Origin: Castellaniella sp044508625 | Lineage (GTDB): Bacteria; Pseudomonadota; Gammaproteobacteria; Burkholderiales; Burkholderiaceae_B | NCBI GenBank assembly: GCA_044508625.1 | Contig: JBIQHJ010000010.1 | Location: forward strand, 17,222-81,221 | DNA length: 64,000 nt | Direction: 5' to 3' | Shown: positions 18,604-28,170 of the stretch, piece by piece | Numbering within the stretch: the first letter of the stretch is position 1 | How the letters are laid out: each line of letters begins with the position of its first letter | Made by a program: the position numbers and the translations under genes | Notes under the pieces: model-generated | Seen by the model: the letters and a program-made list of their open reading frames with translations, nothing else | Database searches by the model: none | What the model was told of the DNA's origin: nothing

Positions 18604-19929
18604 TCACGGCCTTCTGCTGACCTCCCGGCCCGCCGCGTAGGTGGCGGCGACGCAGCGGTCGTCGCCCAGCATGGCCAGGGCGAAAAGCCGTTCCTCGAGG
18701 GTGTCGGCGCGGGCGCTGCGCCGCGCCAGCAGCGGGGTCGCGGCCGGATCCAGTACCACGAAGTCCGCCTCGGCGCCCGGCGCCAGCGTGCCGATGCGGC
18801 CCGCGAGCCCCAGGCCGCGCGCCGCCCCCTGGGTCGCCAGCCAGAACATGCGCAGGGCGCCCAGGTGGTGGCCCGAGAGGCGGGCGATCTTGTGCGCCTC
18901 GCTCATCGTCCTCAGCATGGAAAAGGACGAGCCCCCGCCCACGTCGGTCGCCAGGGCCACCGGCATGCCGCAGGCCCGGGCGGCGGCGAAATCGAACAGG
19001 CCGCTGCCGAGGAACAGATTGGAGGTCGGGCAATGGGCGGCCAGCGCGCCGGCATCGCGCATGCGCCGGCGGTCGTCGTCATCCAGCCACACGCAATGCC
19101 CATAGACCGAGCGCGGGCGCAGCAGGCCATGCCGGTCGTAGACGTCGAGATAGCTGCGGTAGCCGGGGAAAAGCTCGGCCACCCACTTGATTTCATCCTT
19201 GTTCTCGGACACGTGGCTCTGGATGAACACGTCCGGGTAGCGGCGAGCCAGCTCGCCGCACAGGCCGAGCTGCTCGGGCGTCGAGGTGGGGGCGAAGCGC
19301 GGAGTCAGGGCGTACATCTGCCGCCCCGTGCCGTGCCAGCGCCGCAGCAGCGCCTCGCTGTCGCGCGCGCCCGCCTCGGCGGTGTCGCGCAGGAACGCCG
19401 GGCAGTTCCGGTCCATCATCACCTTGCCCGCGATCATGCGCAGGTCGCGCGCGTGGCTTTCCTCGAAGAACGCCTGCGCCGACTGAGGGTGCACGGTGCA
19501 GTACACCAGCGCCGTCGTCGTGCCCACGCGCAGCAGCTCGTCCAGGAAGAACCGCGCCACCTCGGCGGCGTGCCCAGGATCCTCGAACCGGCGCTCGGTC
19601 GGAAAGGTGTAGGTCTCGAGCCAGGGCAACAGGCCGGACGCCGGCGAGGCGATCATGTCGGTCTGCGGATAATGGATGTGCGTGTCGATGAAGCCCGGCA
19701 TGATCAGGCGGCCGCGCCAGTCGGCCACGGGCGTGCCCGGCGGCAGGCTGGGGGCCAGGCTCTCGTACTCGCCGCAGTCGCGCACCCGCCCGCCGTCCAC
19801 CACCAGCAGGCCGTCCCGGATCCAGACGCAGGCCTCCTCCTCGGCCTCGCCGTCGTCGCGGAAATACAGCAGTTCGGCGCGAAAGGCGCCTGGGGGTCCG
19901 GCCTCGGGGCCTGCTTGGGGCTTGCTCAT
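18604..19929 (-). CDS. guaD: Guanine deaminase
   Basis: 441 residues, a typical bacterial GuaD. The amidohydrolase metal ligands are visible: PGFIDTHIHYPQTDM near residue 75, SHVSENKDE near residue 238, YGHCVWLDD near 275, and ATDVGGGSSFSMLRTM near 325. It hydrolyses guanine to xanthine and ammonia, making substrate for the xanthine dehydrogenase encoded upstream. It starts 40 bases after xdhC on the same strand; a GGAG lies before the ATG. Confidence 0.94.
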   Translation of the reverse strand: MSKPQAGPEAGPPGAFRAELLYFRDDGEAEEEACVWIRDGLLVVDGGRVRDCGEYESLAPSLPPGTPVADWRGRLIMPGFIDTHIHYPQTDMIASPASGLLPWLETYTFPTERRFEDPGHAAEVARFFLDELLRVGTTTALVYCTVHPQSAQAFFEESHARDLRMIAGKVMMDRNCPAFLRDTAEAGARDSEALLRRWHGTGRQMYALTPRFAPTSTPEQLGLCGELARRYPDVFIQSHVSENKDEIKWVAELFPGYRSYLDVYDRHGLLRPRSVYGHCVWLDDDDRRRMRDAGALAAHCPTSNLFLGSGLFDFAAARACGMPVALATDVGGGSSFSMLRTMSEAHKIARLSGHHLGALRMFWLATQGAARGLGLAGRIGTLAPGAEADFVVLDPAATPLLARRSARADTLEERLFALAMLGDDRCVAATYAAGREVSRRP

Positions 19930-19969
19930 CCGATACTCCAGCGTGGGGATGGGGGGCCGGGCCCCGGAT

Positions 19970-20971
19970 TCAAACGATGGGCGAGGCGGCGCGCCGCGCC
20001 ACCCCGGCGCGCGCGCGCAAGAGCTGGGCCGCGACGGCGACGGCGATCACCGCCGGCTGCTTGCCGGCGATGCCGGGCTCGCCGATGGGGCAGACGATCC
20101 GGCGATAGCGTTCCTCGGGAATGCCGCGCGCCTGGAAGCGGCGCTCGAACTTGCGGCGCTTGGTCATGGAGCCGATCAGTCCGAGATAGGCGGCATCGTC
20201 GCGGCGCAGGAGCTGCTCGCACAGGCGCTGGTCCAGGGCGTGGTCGTGGGTCATGACCAGGTAGCAGCTTCCGGGGGGCGCCTCGTCGATCACGGCCTCG
20301 GGCGTGTCCGTGGCCTCGACGTGGACGTTGGAGGGCAGGAGGTCGGGAAACAAGTCCTCGCGCTCGTCCACCCAGGTCACCCGGCAGGGCAGCGTGCCGA
20401 GGATGTGCACCAGGGCGCGGCCCACGTGGCCCGCGCCGAACAGGACCACGTTCAGGGGCGCCGGCGCGATCACCTCGGCAAACAAGGGCCGGCCGCCGGC
20501 ATCCTCGGCCAGCAGCTTGCCCGGCACGGCCTCGCCGGGCGCGAGCGGCGCCTCCCGCAGGCGGACCCGGGGGCCGGCCCCCGCGCCGTCCAGCCCCACC
20601 TCGCGCACCGCCGCGCGGCCGGCCTGCAGGCGATCGCGCAGCTCGCCCAGCCAGCCCCTGTCGGGCTCGCCGAGGCGCTCGAACAGCAGGTGGACCATGC
20701 CGCCGCAGCATTGGCCCAGCGACGGTCCCAGGGGCAGGCGTTCGATCCAGCGCGCGGGCACGTGGGGGGCATGCAGGCGCTTGCGCGCCACGTCCACGGC
20801 GACCCATTCCAGGTGGCCGCCGCCGATGGAGAACCACTGCTGGCGATCGGACACCAGCATCTTGGCACCCGCCTCGCGCGGCGTCGATCCCTGCGCCCAG
20901 GCCACGGTGACGAGCACCAGCGCCTGGCCGCGGTCGAGGCTCCAGAGGGCCTGGTCGATCCAGTCGTGCAT
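19970..20971 (-). CDS. xdhC: Xanthine dehydrogenase accessory protein XdhC
   Basis: 333 residues starting MHDWIDQALWSLDRGQAL. The XdhC/CoxI N-terminal domain contains GSTPREAGAKMLV, GGHLEW and LGQCCGG. The C-terminal Rossmann domain has VVLFGAGHVGRALV and ends with the CPIGEPGIAGKQPAVIAVAV region. XdhC binds molybdenum cofactor, promotes its sulfuration and inserts it into XdhB. Its ATG overlaps the xdhB stop by one base (TGATG), so translation is coupled. Confidence 0.94.
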   Translation of the reverse strand: MHDWIDQALWSLDRGQALVLVTVAWAQGSTPREAGAKMLVSDRQQWFSIGGGHLEWVAVDVARKRLHAPHVPARWIERLPLGPSLGQCCGGMVHLLFERLGEPDRGWLGELRDRLQAGRAAVREVGLDGAGAGPRVRLREAPLAPGEAVPGKLLAEDAGGRPLFAEVIAPAPLNVVLFGAGHVGRALVHILGTLPCRVTWVDEREDLFPDLLPSNVHVEATDTPEAVIDEAPPGSCYLVMTHDHALDQRLCEQLLRRDDAAYLGLIGSMTKRRKFERRFQARGIPEERYRRIVCPIGEPGIAGKQPAVIAVAVAAQLLRARAGVARRAASPIV

Positions 20972-23346
20972 CAGGCCGCGCTGCGTTTCCGCAGCCCCTC
21001 GATGGCGGCGAGGATGGCCTCCGGGGTGGCGGGCGCGTCGAGCGCCGGCTCGGTCCGGCCATCGCCCACCGCCGCCACCGCCTCGCGGATGGCGTTGTAG
21101 ACGCTGAAGGCCAGCAGCAGCGGCGGCTCGCCCACCGCCTTGGAGCGATGCACGGTTTCCTTGGGGTTGCTGGCCTTGTAGAGCTTGACCCGGAAGTCGC
21201 GCGGGCAGTCGCTGATCGCGGGGATCTTGTAGGTCGACGGCGCATGCGTCATGAGGCGTCCCTGCGCATCCCACCACAGCTCCTCGGTGGTCAGCCATCC
21301 CATGCCCTGGATGAAGCCGCCCTCGACCTGGCCCAGGTCGATGGCCGGGTTGATCGAGGCGCCGACGTCGTGCAGCAGGTCCGCGCGCAGCAGTTTCCAT
21401 TCGCCGGTCAGGGTGTCGACCACCACCTCGGACACCGAGGCGCCGTAGGCATAGTAGTAGAAGGGGCTGCCGTGCATGGTGGCCTTGTCCCAGGTGATGC
21501 CCGGTGTCTTGTAGAAGCCGTCGGACCAGAGCTGCACGCGGTCCCAATAGGCCTCGTCGACCAGCCTGGCGAAGGCGATGGTCTGGCCGTTGACGTCGAC
21601 CTGGCGATAGGCGAAGGTGACCTCCTCGGGCTTGCCGCCGTACTTGCGCGCCGCGAAATCCGCCAGGCGCGCGCGCAGTTGCAGGGCCGCGTCCTCGGCG
21701 GCCTTGCCGTTGAGGTCGGTGCCCGTCGAGGCCGCGGTGGCCGAGGTGTTGGCGACCTTGGTGGTATCCGTCGCGGTCACGCGCACGCACTCGAGGTCCA
21801 GTCCCAGGGTATTGGCGACCACCTGGGCGACCTTGGTGTTCAGCCCCTGCCCCATCTCGGTGCCGCCGTGGTTCACCAGCACGGAGCCGTCGCGGTAGAT
21901 GTGCACCAGCGCGCCCGCCTGGTTGAAGGCCGGCACGTTGAACGAGATGCCGAATTTCACGGGCGTGAGCGCGATGCCCTTCTTGAGGACGGGGCTCGCC
22001 GCATTGAAGGCGCGCACGGCCTCGCGCCGGGCCCGGTATTCGCTGCTGGCCTCGAGCTCGTCCACCAGCGGCTCGAGCAGGTTGCCCTCTACGAGCTGCC
22101 CGTAGGGGGTGACGTTGCGCGTGTCCACGCCGTAGAAATTCAGCCGCCGCACGTCCAGCGGATCCTTGCCGAGCTGCCGGCCGATGCGCTCGATGATGAC
22201 TTCCATCATGAGCGCGCCCTGCGGGCCGCCGAATCCCCGGAACGCCGTGTTCGACTGGGTGTGGGTCTTGCCGCACATGGCGCGCAGCTCGACGTCGGGG
22301 ACGTAGTAGGCGTTGTCGAAGTGGCATATCGCGCGGCTGGCGACCGCCTCGGAGAGATCCGCCGAGAATCCCGCGTTCAGCGTCATGTCGAGCTTGACGC
22401 CCAGGATGCGGCCCTCGTCGTCGAAGCCCACGTCATACTCGTAGTAGAAGCCGTGGCGTTTGCCGGTGATCATGAAATCGTCGTCGCGATCGACGCGCAG
22501 CTTGACCGGGCGGCGCAGGTGGTGCGCGCAGACCGAGGCCAGGCAGGCGAACAGCGCCGACTGGGATTCCTTGCCGCCGAAGCCGCCGCCCATGCGCCGG
22601 CATTCGATCTGGACCTGGTGCGCCTGCCAGCCCAGCGCGTGGCCGACCACGGCCTGCATCTCGGAGGGATGCTGGGTCGAGCACCAGACGAGCATGCCGT
22701 GGCCCTCGCGCGGGACGGCATAGGAAATCTGGCCCTCCAGGTAGAACTGCTCCTGGCCCTTGCATTCGAAGGTGTCGCGAATGCGGTGCGGCGCGGCCGC
22801 CAGGGCCTTTTCCGGATCACCATTGTATAGCCTTAGATCCGGCAGGACCCGCGCGCCCTCCGCCTTGGCCTGGCGCGGCGTCAGGATGGCCGGCAGATCG
22901 TCGTATTCGATCCGGCCCAGGCGCGCCGCGCGGCGGGCGGCGTCCACCGTGCGCCCCACCACCACGAACAGCGGCTGGCCGATGTACTGCGCCAGGCCGT
23001 CGGCCAGCAGGGGATCGTCGTGCAGGACCGGGCCGCAGTTGTTCTCGCCGGGGATGTCGCGCGCGGTATAGACGGCGACCACGCCGGGGGCGCGGCGCAC
23101 CGCCTCGAGATCCATCGACACGATGCGGGCGTGCGCCTTGGCCGACAGGCCCAGGGCCGCATAGACCGTGCCGCGCAGCTCGGGAATGTCGTCGGTGTAG
23201 ACCGCCTCGCCGCTGACGTGCAGGGCGGCGGACTCGTGGGGGCTGGAGGCGCCCGCGGCCGGCTCGCCCGGCTGCGGGCGGGGAATCTGGTGATTGCCGA
23301 TCGCCAGGCGCTCGAGCGCGCCGGGCGCATTGATGCGCATGTTCAT
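20971..23346 (-). CDS. xdhB: Xanthine dehydrogenase, molybdopterin-binding subunit
   Basis: 791 residues. The start follows GAGGAGGT at good distance; a second ATG two codons later is equally possible. Molybdenum hydroxylase features are visible: SGEAVYTDDIPE near 45, QEQFYLEGQ, CRRMGGGFGGKE, FRGFGGPQG, and the catalytic-glutamate region AVGEPPLLLAF near the C-terminus. It oxidises hypoxanthine and xanthine to urate. It forms an operon with xdhA (11-base gap) and xdhC (1-base overlap). Confidence 0.95.
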   Translation of the reverse strand: MNMRINAPGALERLAIGNHQIPRPQPGEPAAGASSPHESAALHVSGEAVYTDDIPELRGTVYAALGLSAKAHARIVSMDLEAVRRAPGVVAVYTARDIPGENNCGPVLHDDPLLADGLAQYIGQPLFVVVGRTVDAARRAARLGRIEYDDLPAILTPRQAKAEGARVLPDLRLYNGDPEKALAAAPHRIRDTFECKGQEQFYLEGQISYAVPREGHGMLVWCSTQHPSEMQAVVGHALGWQAHQVQIECRRMGGGFGGKESQSALFACLASVCAHHLRRPVKLRVDRDDDFMITGKRHGFYYEYDVGFDDEGRILGVKLDMTLNAGFSADLSEAVASRAICHFDNAYYVPDVELRAMCGKTHTQSNTAFRGFGGPQGALMMEVIIERIGRQLGKDPLDVRRLNFYGVDTRNVTPYGQLVEGNLLEPLVDELEASSEYRARREAVRAFNAASPVLKKGIALTPVKFGISFNVPAFNQAGALVHIYRDGSVLVNHGGTEMGQGLNTKVAQVVANTLGLDLECVRVTATDTTKVANTSATAASTGTDLNGKAAEDAALQLRARLADFAARKYGGKPEEVTFAYRQVDVNGQTIAFARLVDEAYWDRVQLWSDGFYKTPGITWDKATMHGSPFYYYAYGASVSEVVVDTLTGEWKLLRADLLHDVGASINPAIDLGQVEGGFIQGMGWLTTEELWWDAQGRLMTHAPSTYKIPAISDCPRDFRVKLYKASNPKETVHRSKAVGEPPLLLAFSVYNAIREAVAAVGDGRTEPALDAPATPEAILAAIEGLRKRSAA

Positions 23347-23357
23347 GCCGGACCTCC

Positions 23358-24845
23358 TCAGGCGATGCCGGCCAGCGCGGCCGTATTGACCTGATGCGTC
23401 GCGAGCGGCGCCCCAGGGGCGGTTTCCAGGTAAAAGCGGTAGAGCAGGTTGCGCGAGGCGGCCATCCGGTAGCCGCTGCTCGCGCGCATGTCGGTGAGCG
23501 GCTCGAAGTCCCGCGCCAGCGCGTCCATCGCGGCACGCACGCCCGCCTCGTCCCAGGGCCGGCCCAGCAGCGCCGCCTCGGCCGCGCGCGCCCGGCTGGG
23601 CGTCGCGGCCACGCCGCCGTAGCCCATGCGCAGCGTCGCGACCGCGCCGCGCTCGTCGAGCGTCAGCGCGAAGGCGGCGCACACGGCCGAGATGTCCTGG
23701 TCGAAGCGCTTGGACAGCTTGTAGACCCGGAACCGGCGTCCCGGCACTCGCACCGGGACGCGCGCGGCCTGGACGAATTCGCCGGGCTCGGAGGCGTTCT
23801 TTTGATAGGCCAGGTAGTAGTCCTCGAGCGGCAGCTCGCGCACCCGGTCGCCGCGGCGCAGCACGATCCGCGCGCCCAGGGCGATCAGCGGCGGCATCGA
23901 GTCGCCGATCGGCGAGCCGTTGGCCACGTTGCCGCCCAGCGTGCCCGCGTTGCGGATCGGATACGAGGCGAAGCGCTGGCGCAATTCCGCGAACTCGGGC
24001 AGGCGCGCCACCAGCGCGTCATAGGCGTCGTTCAGCAGCGCCCCCGCGCCGATCACCAGGTCGCCGCCGTCCTCGTGGATGTCGCGCAGCTCGCGTACCT
24101 GGCCGACGTAGATGAGGTGGGGCAGGTCGCGGAACTGCTTGGTCACCCACAGGCCCACGTCGGTGCTGCCGGCCAGGAGGCGCGCCTCGGGATGCTCGAG
24201 GCGCAGGGCCGCGAGTTGATCCAGCGTGCGCGGCGCGTGGAACACGTGGCCGTCCTGCTCGTAGGTGAACGTCCCCTCGCGCGCCAGCGCCTCGAGCGCC
24301 CGGGCGAGCCCCGCGCGGTCGAAGGGCGCATGGGGATAGTCCTCGCCCATCCGCGTCGCGGCCCGCACGATCGGCTGGTAGCCGGTACAGCGGCACAGGT
24401 TGCCCGACAGGACGTCGTCGATCTCGGCGCGCGAGGGCGCCGGGCCGTCGGGCTCGTGCGCCAGGTACATGCCCCACAGCGACATGACGAAGCCGGGCGT
24501 GCAGAAGCCGCACTGCGAGCCGTGGCAGTCGACCATGGCCTGCTGGACCGGATGCAGGCTGCCGTCGGCCTGGCGCAGGTCCTCGACCGTGAACAGCGCC
24601 TTGCCGTCGAGGGTGGGCAGGAACTGGATACAGGAATTCACCGCGCGCAGGTCGACGCCGCCCTTGCCGTCGGGCTCGGCCACCACCACGGTGCAGGCGC
24701 CGCAATCGCCCTCGGCGCAGCCCTCTTTGGTCCCCACGCAGCCGAGGTCCTCGCGCAGGTACTGCAGCACGGTGCGGGTCGTGGGCTGGCCGGACACCTC
24801 GTGCACCTGCCCTCGGTAATGGAACCGGATCGCTTGTGTCTCCAT
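23358..24845 (-). CDS. xdhA: Xanthine dehydrogenase, FAD and 2Fe-2S subunit
   Basis: 495 residues from METQAIRFHYRGQVHEVSG. The N-terminal plant-type ferredoxin cluster is CVGTKEGCAEGDCGAC, and the second 2Fe-2S cluster comprises CGFCTPGF and CRCTGY. The FAD domain follows from about residue 190 (LLAGSTDVGLWVTKQ; GTLGGNVANGSPIGDS). It passes electrons from the molybdenum site to NAD+. It is first in the operon xdhA-xdhB-xdhC-guaD-amn. The upstream gap (24846-25006) is shared with a divergent LysR gene, the usual setting for LysR control. Confidence 0.95.
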   Translation of the reverse strand: METQAIRFHYRGQVHEVSGQPTTRTVLQYLREDLGCVGTKEGCAEGDCGACTVVVAEPDGKGGVDLRAVNSCIQFLPTLDGKALFTVEDLRQADGSLHPVQQAMVDCHGSQCGFCTPGFVMSLWGMYLAHEPDGPAPSRAEIDDVLSGNLCRCTGYQPIVRAATRMGEDYPHAPFDRAGLARALEALAREGTFTYEQDGHVFHAPRTLDQLAALRLEHPEARLLAGSTDVGLWVTKQFRDLPHLIYVGQVRELRDIHEDGGDLVIGAGALLNDAYDALVARLPEFAELRQRFASYPIRNAGTLGGNVANGSPIGDSMPPLIALGARIVLRRGDRVRELPLEDYYLAYQKNASEPGEFVQAARVPVRVPGRRFRVYKLSKRFDQDISAVCAAFALTLDERGAVATLRMGYGGVAATPSRARAAEAALLGRPWDEAGVRAAMDALARDFEPLTDMRASSGYRMAASRNLLYRFYLETAPGAPLATHQVNTAALAGIA

Positions 24846-25006
24846 GTCGGCACCTTTTCTGCCTTGAGGTCTCGTTCCGTCCAAGATAGCACCGCGCGGG
24901 CCGCGGCGCATTCGCGCGCCATGATGAACACTATCAGCCCATGGATATCCCTTGGGGCTCCGCCGGCGGGATGGACGCCGCCCCCGGGGGGCGGGAATAA
25001 TAGGCC

Positions 25007-25948
25007 ATGCAAAGACCCCGCGAACCCCTGGACACCCATCTGCTGCGCATCCTGCAGATCCTGCTGACCGAGCAGAGCGTCTCGCGCGCGGCGATCCGGC
25101 TCGGCCTGTCGCAGCCCGCGCTCAGCAACTCGCTGCGCCGGCTGCGCGAGCTGACCGGCGACCCGATCCTGGTGCGCGGCAAGGCCGGCATGGTGGCCAC
25201 CGAGCGCGGCCTCGAGCTGCTGGCCCACGCCAACGACGCCCTGGCGGCGATCGACCGCATCATGCGGCCGGCCGGCGAGTTTTCCCCGGCCACGACGGCG
25301 CGCGAATTCCACCTGGGCGCCCCCGACTACCTGGATGCGATGTTCCTGCCGAACATCGCCGAGATCCTGCGCCGCGAGGCCCCCGGCGCAAGACTCATCG
25401 TACACCCGATCAACGCCGACTTCGACTATGCGGGCGCCCTCGAGCGCGGCGCCCTGGACGTGGTCATCGGCAACTGGCTCGGGCCGCCCCCGCAGATGCA
25501 CATGTCGGGTCTGTTCGACGACGAGGTGGTCTGCATGGTCGGCAGCCAGAACCCTCTCGCCACGCGCGGCATCACCCTCAGGCAATACCTCGAGATCCCC
25601 CATCTCGCGCCCTTTCCCTATGTCTCCGAGCGCCAGAGCTTCATCGACGGCCACCTGGCCTCGCAGGGCCTGCGCCGCAACATCCAGATGACCATCCCCT
25701 ATTTCGGCCAGGTCGCGGGCATGCTGCTGCGCACCGACCTGGTCTTTACCACGGGCCGGCAGTTCGCCCAGCACTACGCCCGCTACCTGCCGATCACCAT
25801 CCTGCCCTCGCCCGTCGATTTCCCGCCCATGCGCTTCTACCAACTGTGGCACCGGCGCTGCCATATCGCGCCCGAGGTCGTGTGGCTGCGCAAGTGCATC
25901 TCGAAGGTCGCCGCCATGCTGCGCGCGAGCCTCGCGGACACGCCCTGA
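25007..25948 (+). CDS. LysR-family transcriptional regulator, divergent from the xdh operon
   Basis: 313 residues. The N-terminal winged HTH reads LLRILQILLTEQSVSRAAIR, then LGLSQPALSNSLRRLRELTG. The remainder is a LysR substrate-binding domain of the NodD-like branch, with FHLGAPDYLDAMFLP and VDFPPMRFYQLWHRR near the C-terminus. Its divergent position suggests it controls xdhA and itself in response to a purine intermediate. It ends 15 bases from a second, clearly related LysR gene facing it. Confidence 0.9.
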   Translation: MQRPREPLDTHLLRILQILLTEQSVSRAAIRLGLSQPALSNSLRRLRELTGDPILVRGKAGMVATERGLELLAHANDALAAIDRIMRPAGEFSPATTAREFHLGAPDYLDAMFLPNIAEILRREAPGARLIVHPINADFDYAGALERGALDVVIGNWLGPPPQMHMSGLFDDEVVCMVGSQNPLATRGITLRQYLEIPHLAPFPYVSERQSFIDGHLASQGLRRNIQMTIPYFGQVAGMLLRTDLVFTTGRQFAQHYARYLPITILPSPVDFPPMRFYQLWHRRCHIAPEVVWLRKCISKVAAMLRASLADTP

Positions 25949-25963
25949 GCCTCGTCCGGGCCC

Positions 25964-26944
25964 TCAGCCCGGCGCCGCCGGGACCGCGGGCCCATCGCCG
26001 GCCGCCGGGCGCTTGTCCGGATAGATGCTGCGGCCGCACTCGGCCAGCAGGCGGCGCAGCCACTGATGGGAGGGCGCATGGTGATTGCGGGCATGCCAGA
26101 GCTGGTAGAAGCGCATGGGCGGAAAGTCGATCGGCGACTCGACGATCGCCAGCGGCAGCAGCCCCGCGTAGTAGCGCGCGAAATGGCGGGTGGTGGTAAA
26201 GATCAGGTCGGTGCCGGGCAGCAGGTAGGGCGCCAGCATGAAGGACTGGGCCTCGACGACCTCCTCGCGGGCGACGCGCAGCGAGGTCAGCACCGTATCG
26301 ATCATGCCGCGCTGGCTGATGGAATACGGCGTGGGCACCACGTGCATCGCCTTGCGGTAGTCCTCGAGGTCCATCGGACGCCCGGCCAGCGGATGGCCGG
26401 CCGACATCAGGCACACGATCTCGTCCTCGAGCAGCACCGACAGATGCATGCGGTCGGGCGGCTCGGGCCAGTTGCCGATGACCACGTCCAGCCGGCCCTC
26501 GGCCAGGGACTGCTCGAAATCGAAGTGCGGCCCCAGCGCATGCAGCATCAGGCGCGCATGCGGCGCCTCCCGGCGGAAACGGCCGACCACCGTCGCGGCG
26601 AACACCGGCGCCAGGTAGTCCGGCGAGCCGATGCGGAACACCTGCCGGCTTTGCTCCGGCACGAAGGCCCCCTCGGTCTCGAGCATGCTGTCGATCGCGC
26701 CGAGCGCCGTCCTGGCGTGCTCGAAAATCGCCAGCGCCCGCTCGGTGGGCACCATGCCGCCCTTTTCGCGCACCAGCAGGGGATCATGAAAGAGCGCCCG
26801 CAGGTTCTTGAGGGCCACGCTGATGGCGGGCTGGGACTGGTTGAGCTTGAGCGCCGTGCGCGACACGCTGCGCTCGGCCATGAGGATGCAGAACACCTTG
26901 AGCAGGTAGGTGTCGAGCGTCTCGTTCCCGCGTCGTGTCGACAT
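25964..26944 (-). CDS. LysR-family transcriptional regulator, divergent from uraD-allA
   Basis: 326 residues, start preceded by GGAGGG. The HTH reads LLKVFCILMAERSVSRTALK, then LNQSQPAISVALKNLRALF. The effector domain resembles that of the neighbouring regulator: FRIGSPDYLAPVFA, DVVIGNWPEPPDRMHLS and IDFPPMRFYQLWHAR align along the length. It is divergent from uraD (134-base gap) and convergent with the other LysR gene. Regulation of ureide genes is inferred from position. Confidence 0.9.
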   Translation of the reverse strand: MSTRRGNETLDTYLLKVFCILMAERSVSRTALKLNQSQPAISVALKNLRALFHDPLLVREKGGMVPTERALAIFEHARTALGAIDSMLETEGAFVPEQSRQVFRIGSPDYLAPVFAATVVGRFRREAPHARLMLHALGPHFDFEQSLAEGRLDVVIGNWPEPPDRMHLSVLLEDEIVCLMSAGHPLAGRPMDLEDYRKAMHVVPTPYSISQRGMIDTVLTSLRVAREEVVEAQSFMLAPYLLPGTDLIFTTTRHFARYYAGLLPLAIVESPIDFPPMRFYQLWHARNHHAPSHQWLRRLLAECGRSIYPDKRPAAGDGPAVPAAPG

Positions 26945-27078
26945 AAGCCCTCCGCGAGGGGTGCGCCGCGGGCGCCTCAGCGCCCCGTCCGCCGCTCCAT
27001 TCAATGCGCCATAGCATATACCACTTATACGCGGCGGCCGCCTTCATTCGAGCCCGCCATCACCGTACACTCGTCGTC

Positions 27079-27609
27079 ATGACGCATACTTCCGCCCCCG
27101 CCATGACCCTGACCGAGCTCTCCGCGCTGCCGCAGGCCGAATTCTCACGGACCCTCGGCGCGATCTTCGAACACTCGCCCTGGATCCCCGAGCGGGCCTG
27201 GGCGGCCCGCCCCTTCGCCACGGTCGACGAGCTGCACCAGGCGATGCTCAAGGCCGTGCGCGAGGCCGACCCGGCCGAGCAGCTCGCCCTGATCGCCGCC
27301 CACCCCGAGCTGGCCGGCAGGGAGGCCGCCGCCGGCACCCTCACCGACGCCTCCACCAGCGAGCAGCGCGGCGCCGGGCTGGACCAGTGCAGCCCCGCCG
27401 AGCTGGCCCGCCTGCGCAGCCTGAACGCCCGCTACCGCGAGCGCTTCGGCTTTCCCTTCGTCATCGCCGTCAAGGGACGCAGCCGCCACCAGATCATGGA
27501 CGCGATCGAGGAACGGCTGCACAATGGACGCGACACCGAGTTCGCGACCTGCCTCGAACAGATCGGGCAGATCGCCCGTTTTCGCCTGGACGCCCTGTTC
27601 GCCGGCTGA
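27079..27609 (+). CDS. uraD: OHCU decarboxylase
   Basis: 176 residues from MTHTSAPAMTLTELS; a second ATG eight codons on (MTLTELSAL) is also plausible. Family motifs are visible: IAAHPELAGREAA with the catalytic His near residue 75, and STSEQRGAGLDQ, then YRERFGFPFVIAVKGRSRHQI. It decarboxylates 2-oxo-4-hydroxy-4-carboxy-5-ureidoimidazoline to S-allantoin after uricase and hydroxyisourate hydrolase, which are not in the window. It is first in a pair with allA (30-base gap). Confidence 0.93.
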   Translation: MTHTSAPAMTLTELSALPQAEFSRTLGAIFEHSPWIPERAWAARPFATVDELHQAMLKAVREADPAEQLALIAAHPELAGREAAAGTLTDASTSEQRGAGLDQCSPAELARLRSLNARYRERFGFPFVIAVKGRSRHQIMDAIEERLHNGRDTEFATCLEQIGQIARFRLDALFAG

Positions 27610-27639
27610 CGCCGGCGCGGCGCCCCCACGGAGCCCCGC

Positions 27640-28170
27640 ATGAACACCACGACCCCCGTACGCCTGGCCATCGAACCCCTCACGCGCGAGGCCTTCGCGC
27701 CCTTCGGCGACGTCATCCAGGCCGACGACGGCGCCAACCACTTCACCATCAACGACGGCAACACCGAGCGCTACCACGACCTGGCCCGCATCGATCCGGG
27801 CGAGGACGGCCGGGCCATCGTGTCCATCTTTCGCGGCCAGCCGCGCACGCTGCCCTTCACCATCGCCATGATGGAGCGCCACCCCAAGGGCAGCCAGGCC
27901 TTCGTCCCCCTGTCGGGGCGGCCCTACCTGATCGTCGTGGCCCCGCGCGGCGCCACGCCCGCCATCGCGGACCTGCGCGCATTCCGCTGCGAGGGACACC
28001 AGGGCGTGAACTACGCCCCCGGCACGTGGCACTACCCCCTGATGACGCTGGGCGAGGTGTCCGATTTCCTCATCATCGACCGGGCCGGCCCCGGCGACAA
28101 CTGCGACATCGTGCCGCTGGACGGCACGGCGGTGCTGGAACTCACCGCCGCCCCACCGCCCGCACGCTGA
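27640..28170 (+). CDS. allA: Ureidoglycolate lyase
   Basis: 176 residues, a typical AllA of the cupin-fold family. It has LAIEPLTREAFAPFGDVI, the ERYHDLARID region, FTIAMMERHPKGSQAFVPL and NYAPGTWHYPLM with metal-site histidines. It splits ureidoglycolate into glyoxylate and urea, ending purine ring degradation and feeding the gcl operon found 13 kb away. Its last 29 bases overlap the end of the convergent EamA gene. Confidence 0.93.
   Translation: MNTTTPVRLAIEPLTREAFAPFGDVIQADDGANHFTINDGNTERYHDLARIDPGEDGRAIVSIFRGQPRTLPFTIAMMERHPKGSQAFVPLSGRPYLIVVAPRGATPAIADLRAFRCEGHQGVNYAPGTWHYPLMTLGEVSDFLIIDRAGPGDNCDIVPLDGTAVLELTAAPPPAR

Noticed and set aside
20971..24845. Possibility that the Mo-enzyme genes are nicotinate hydroxylase NicAB
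   Set aside because: The small subunit carries a fused FAD domain, the large subunit lacks cytochrome c motifs, and xdhC and guaD follow. All this points to xanthine dehydrogenase.
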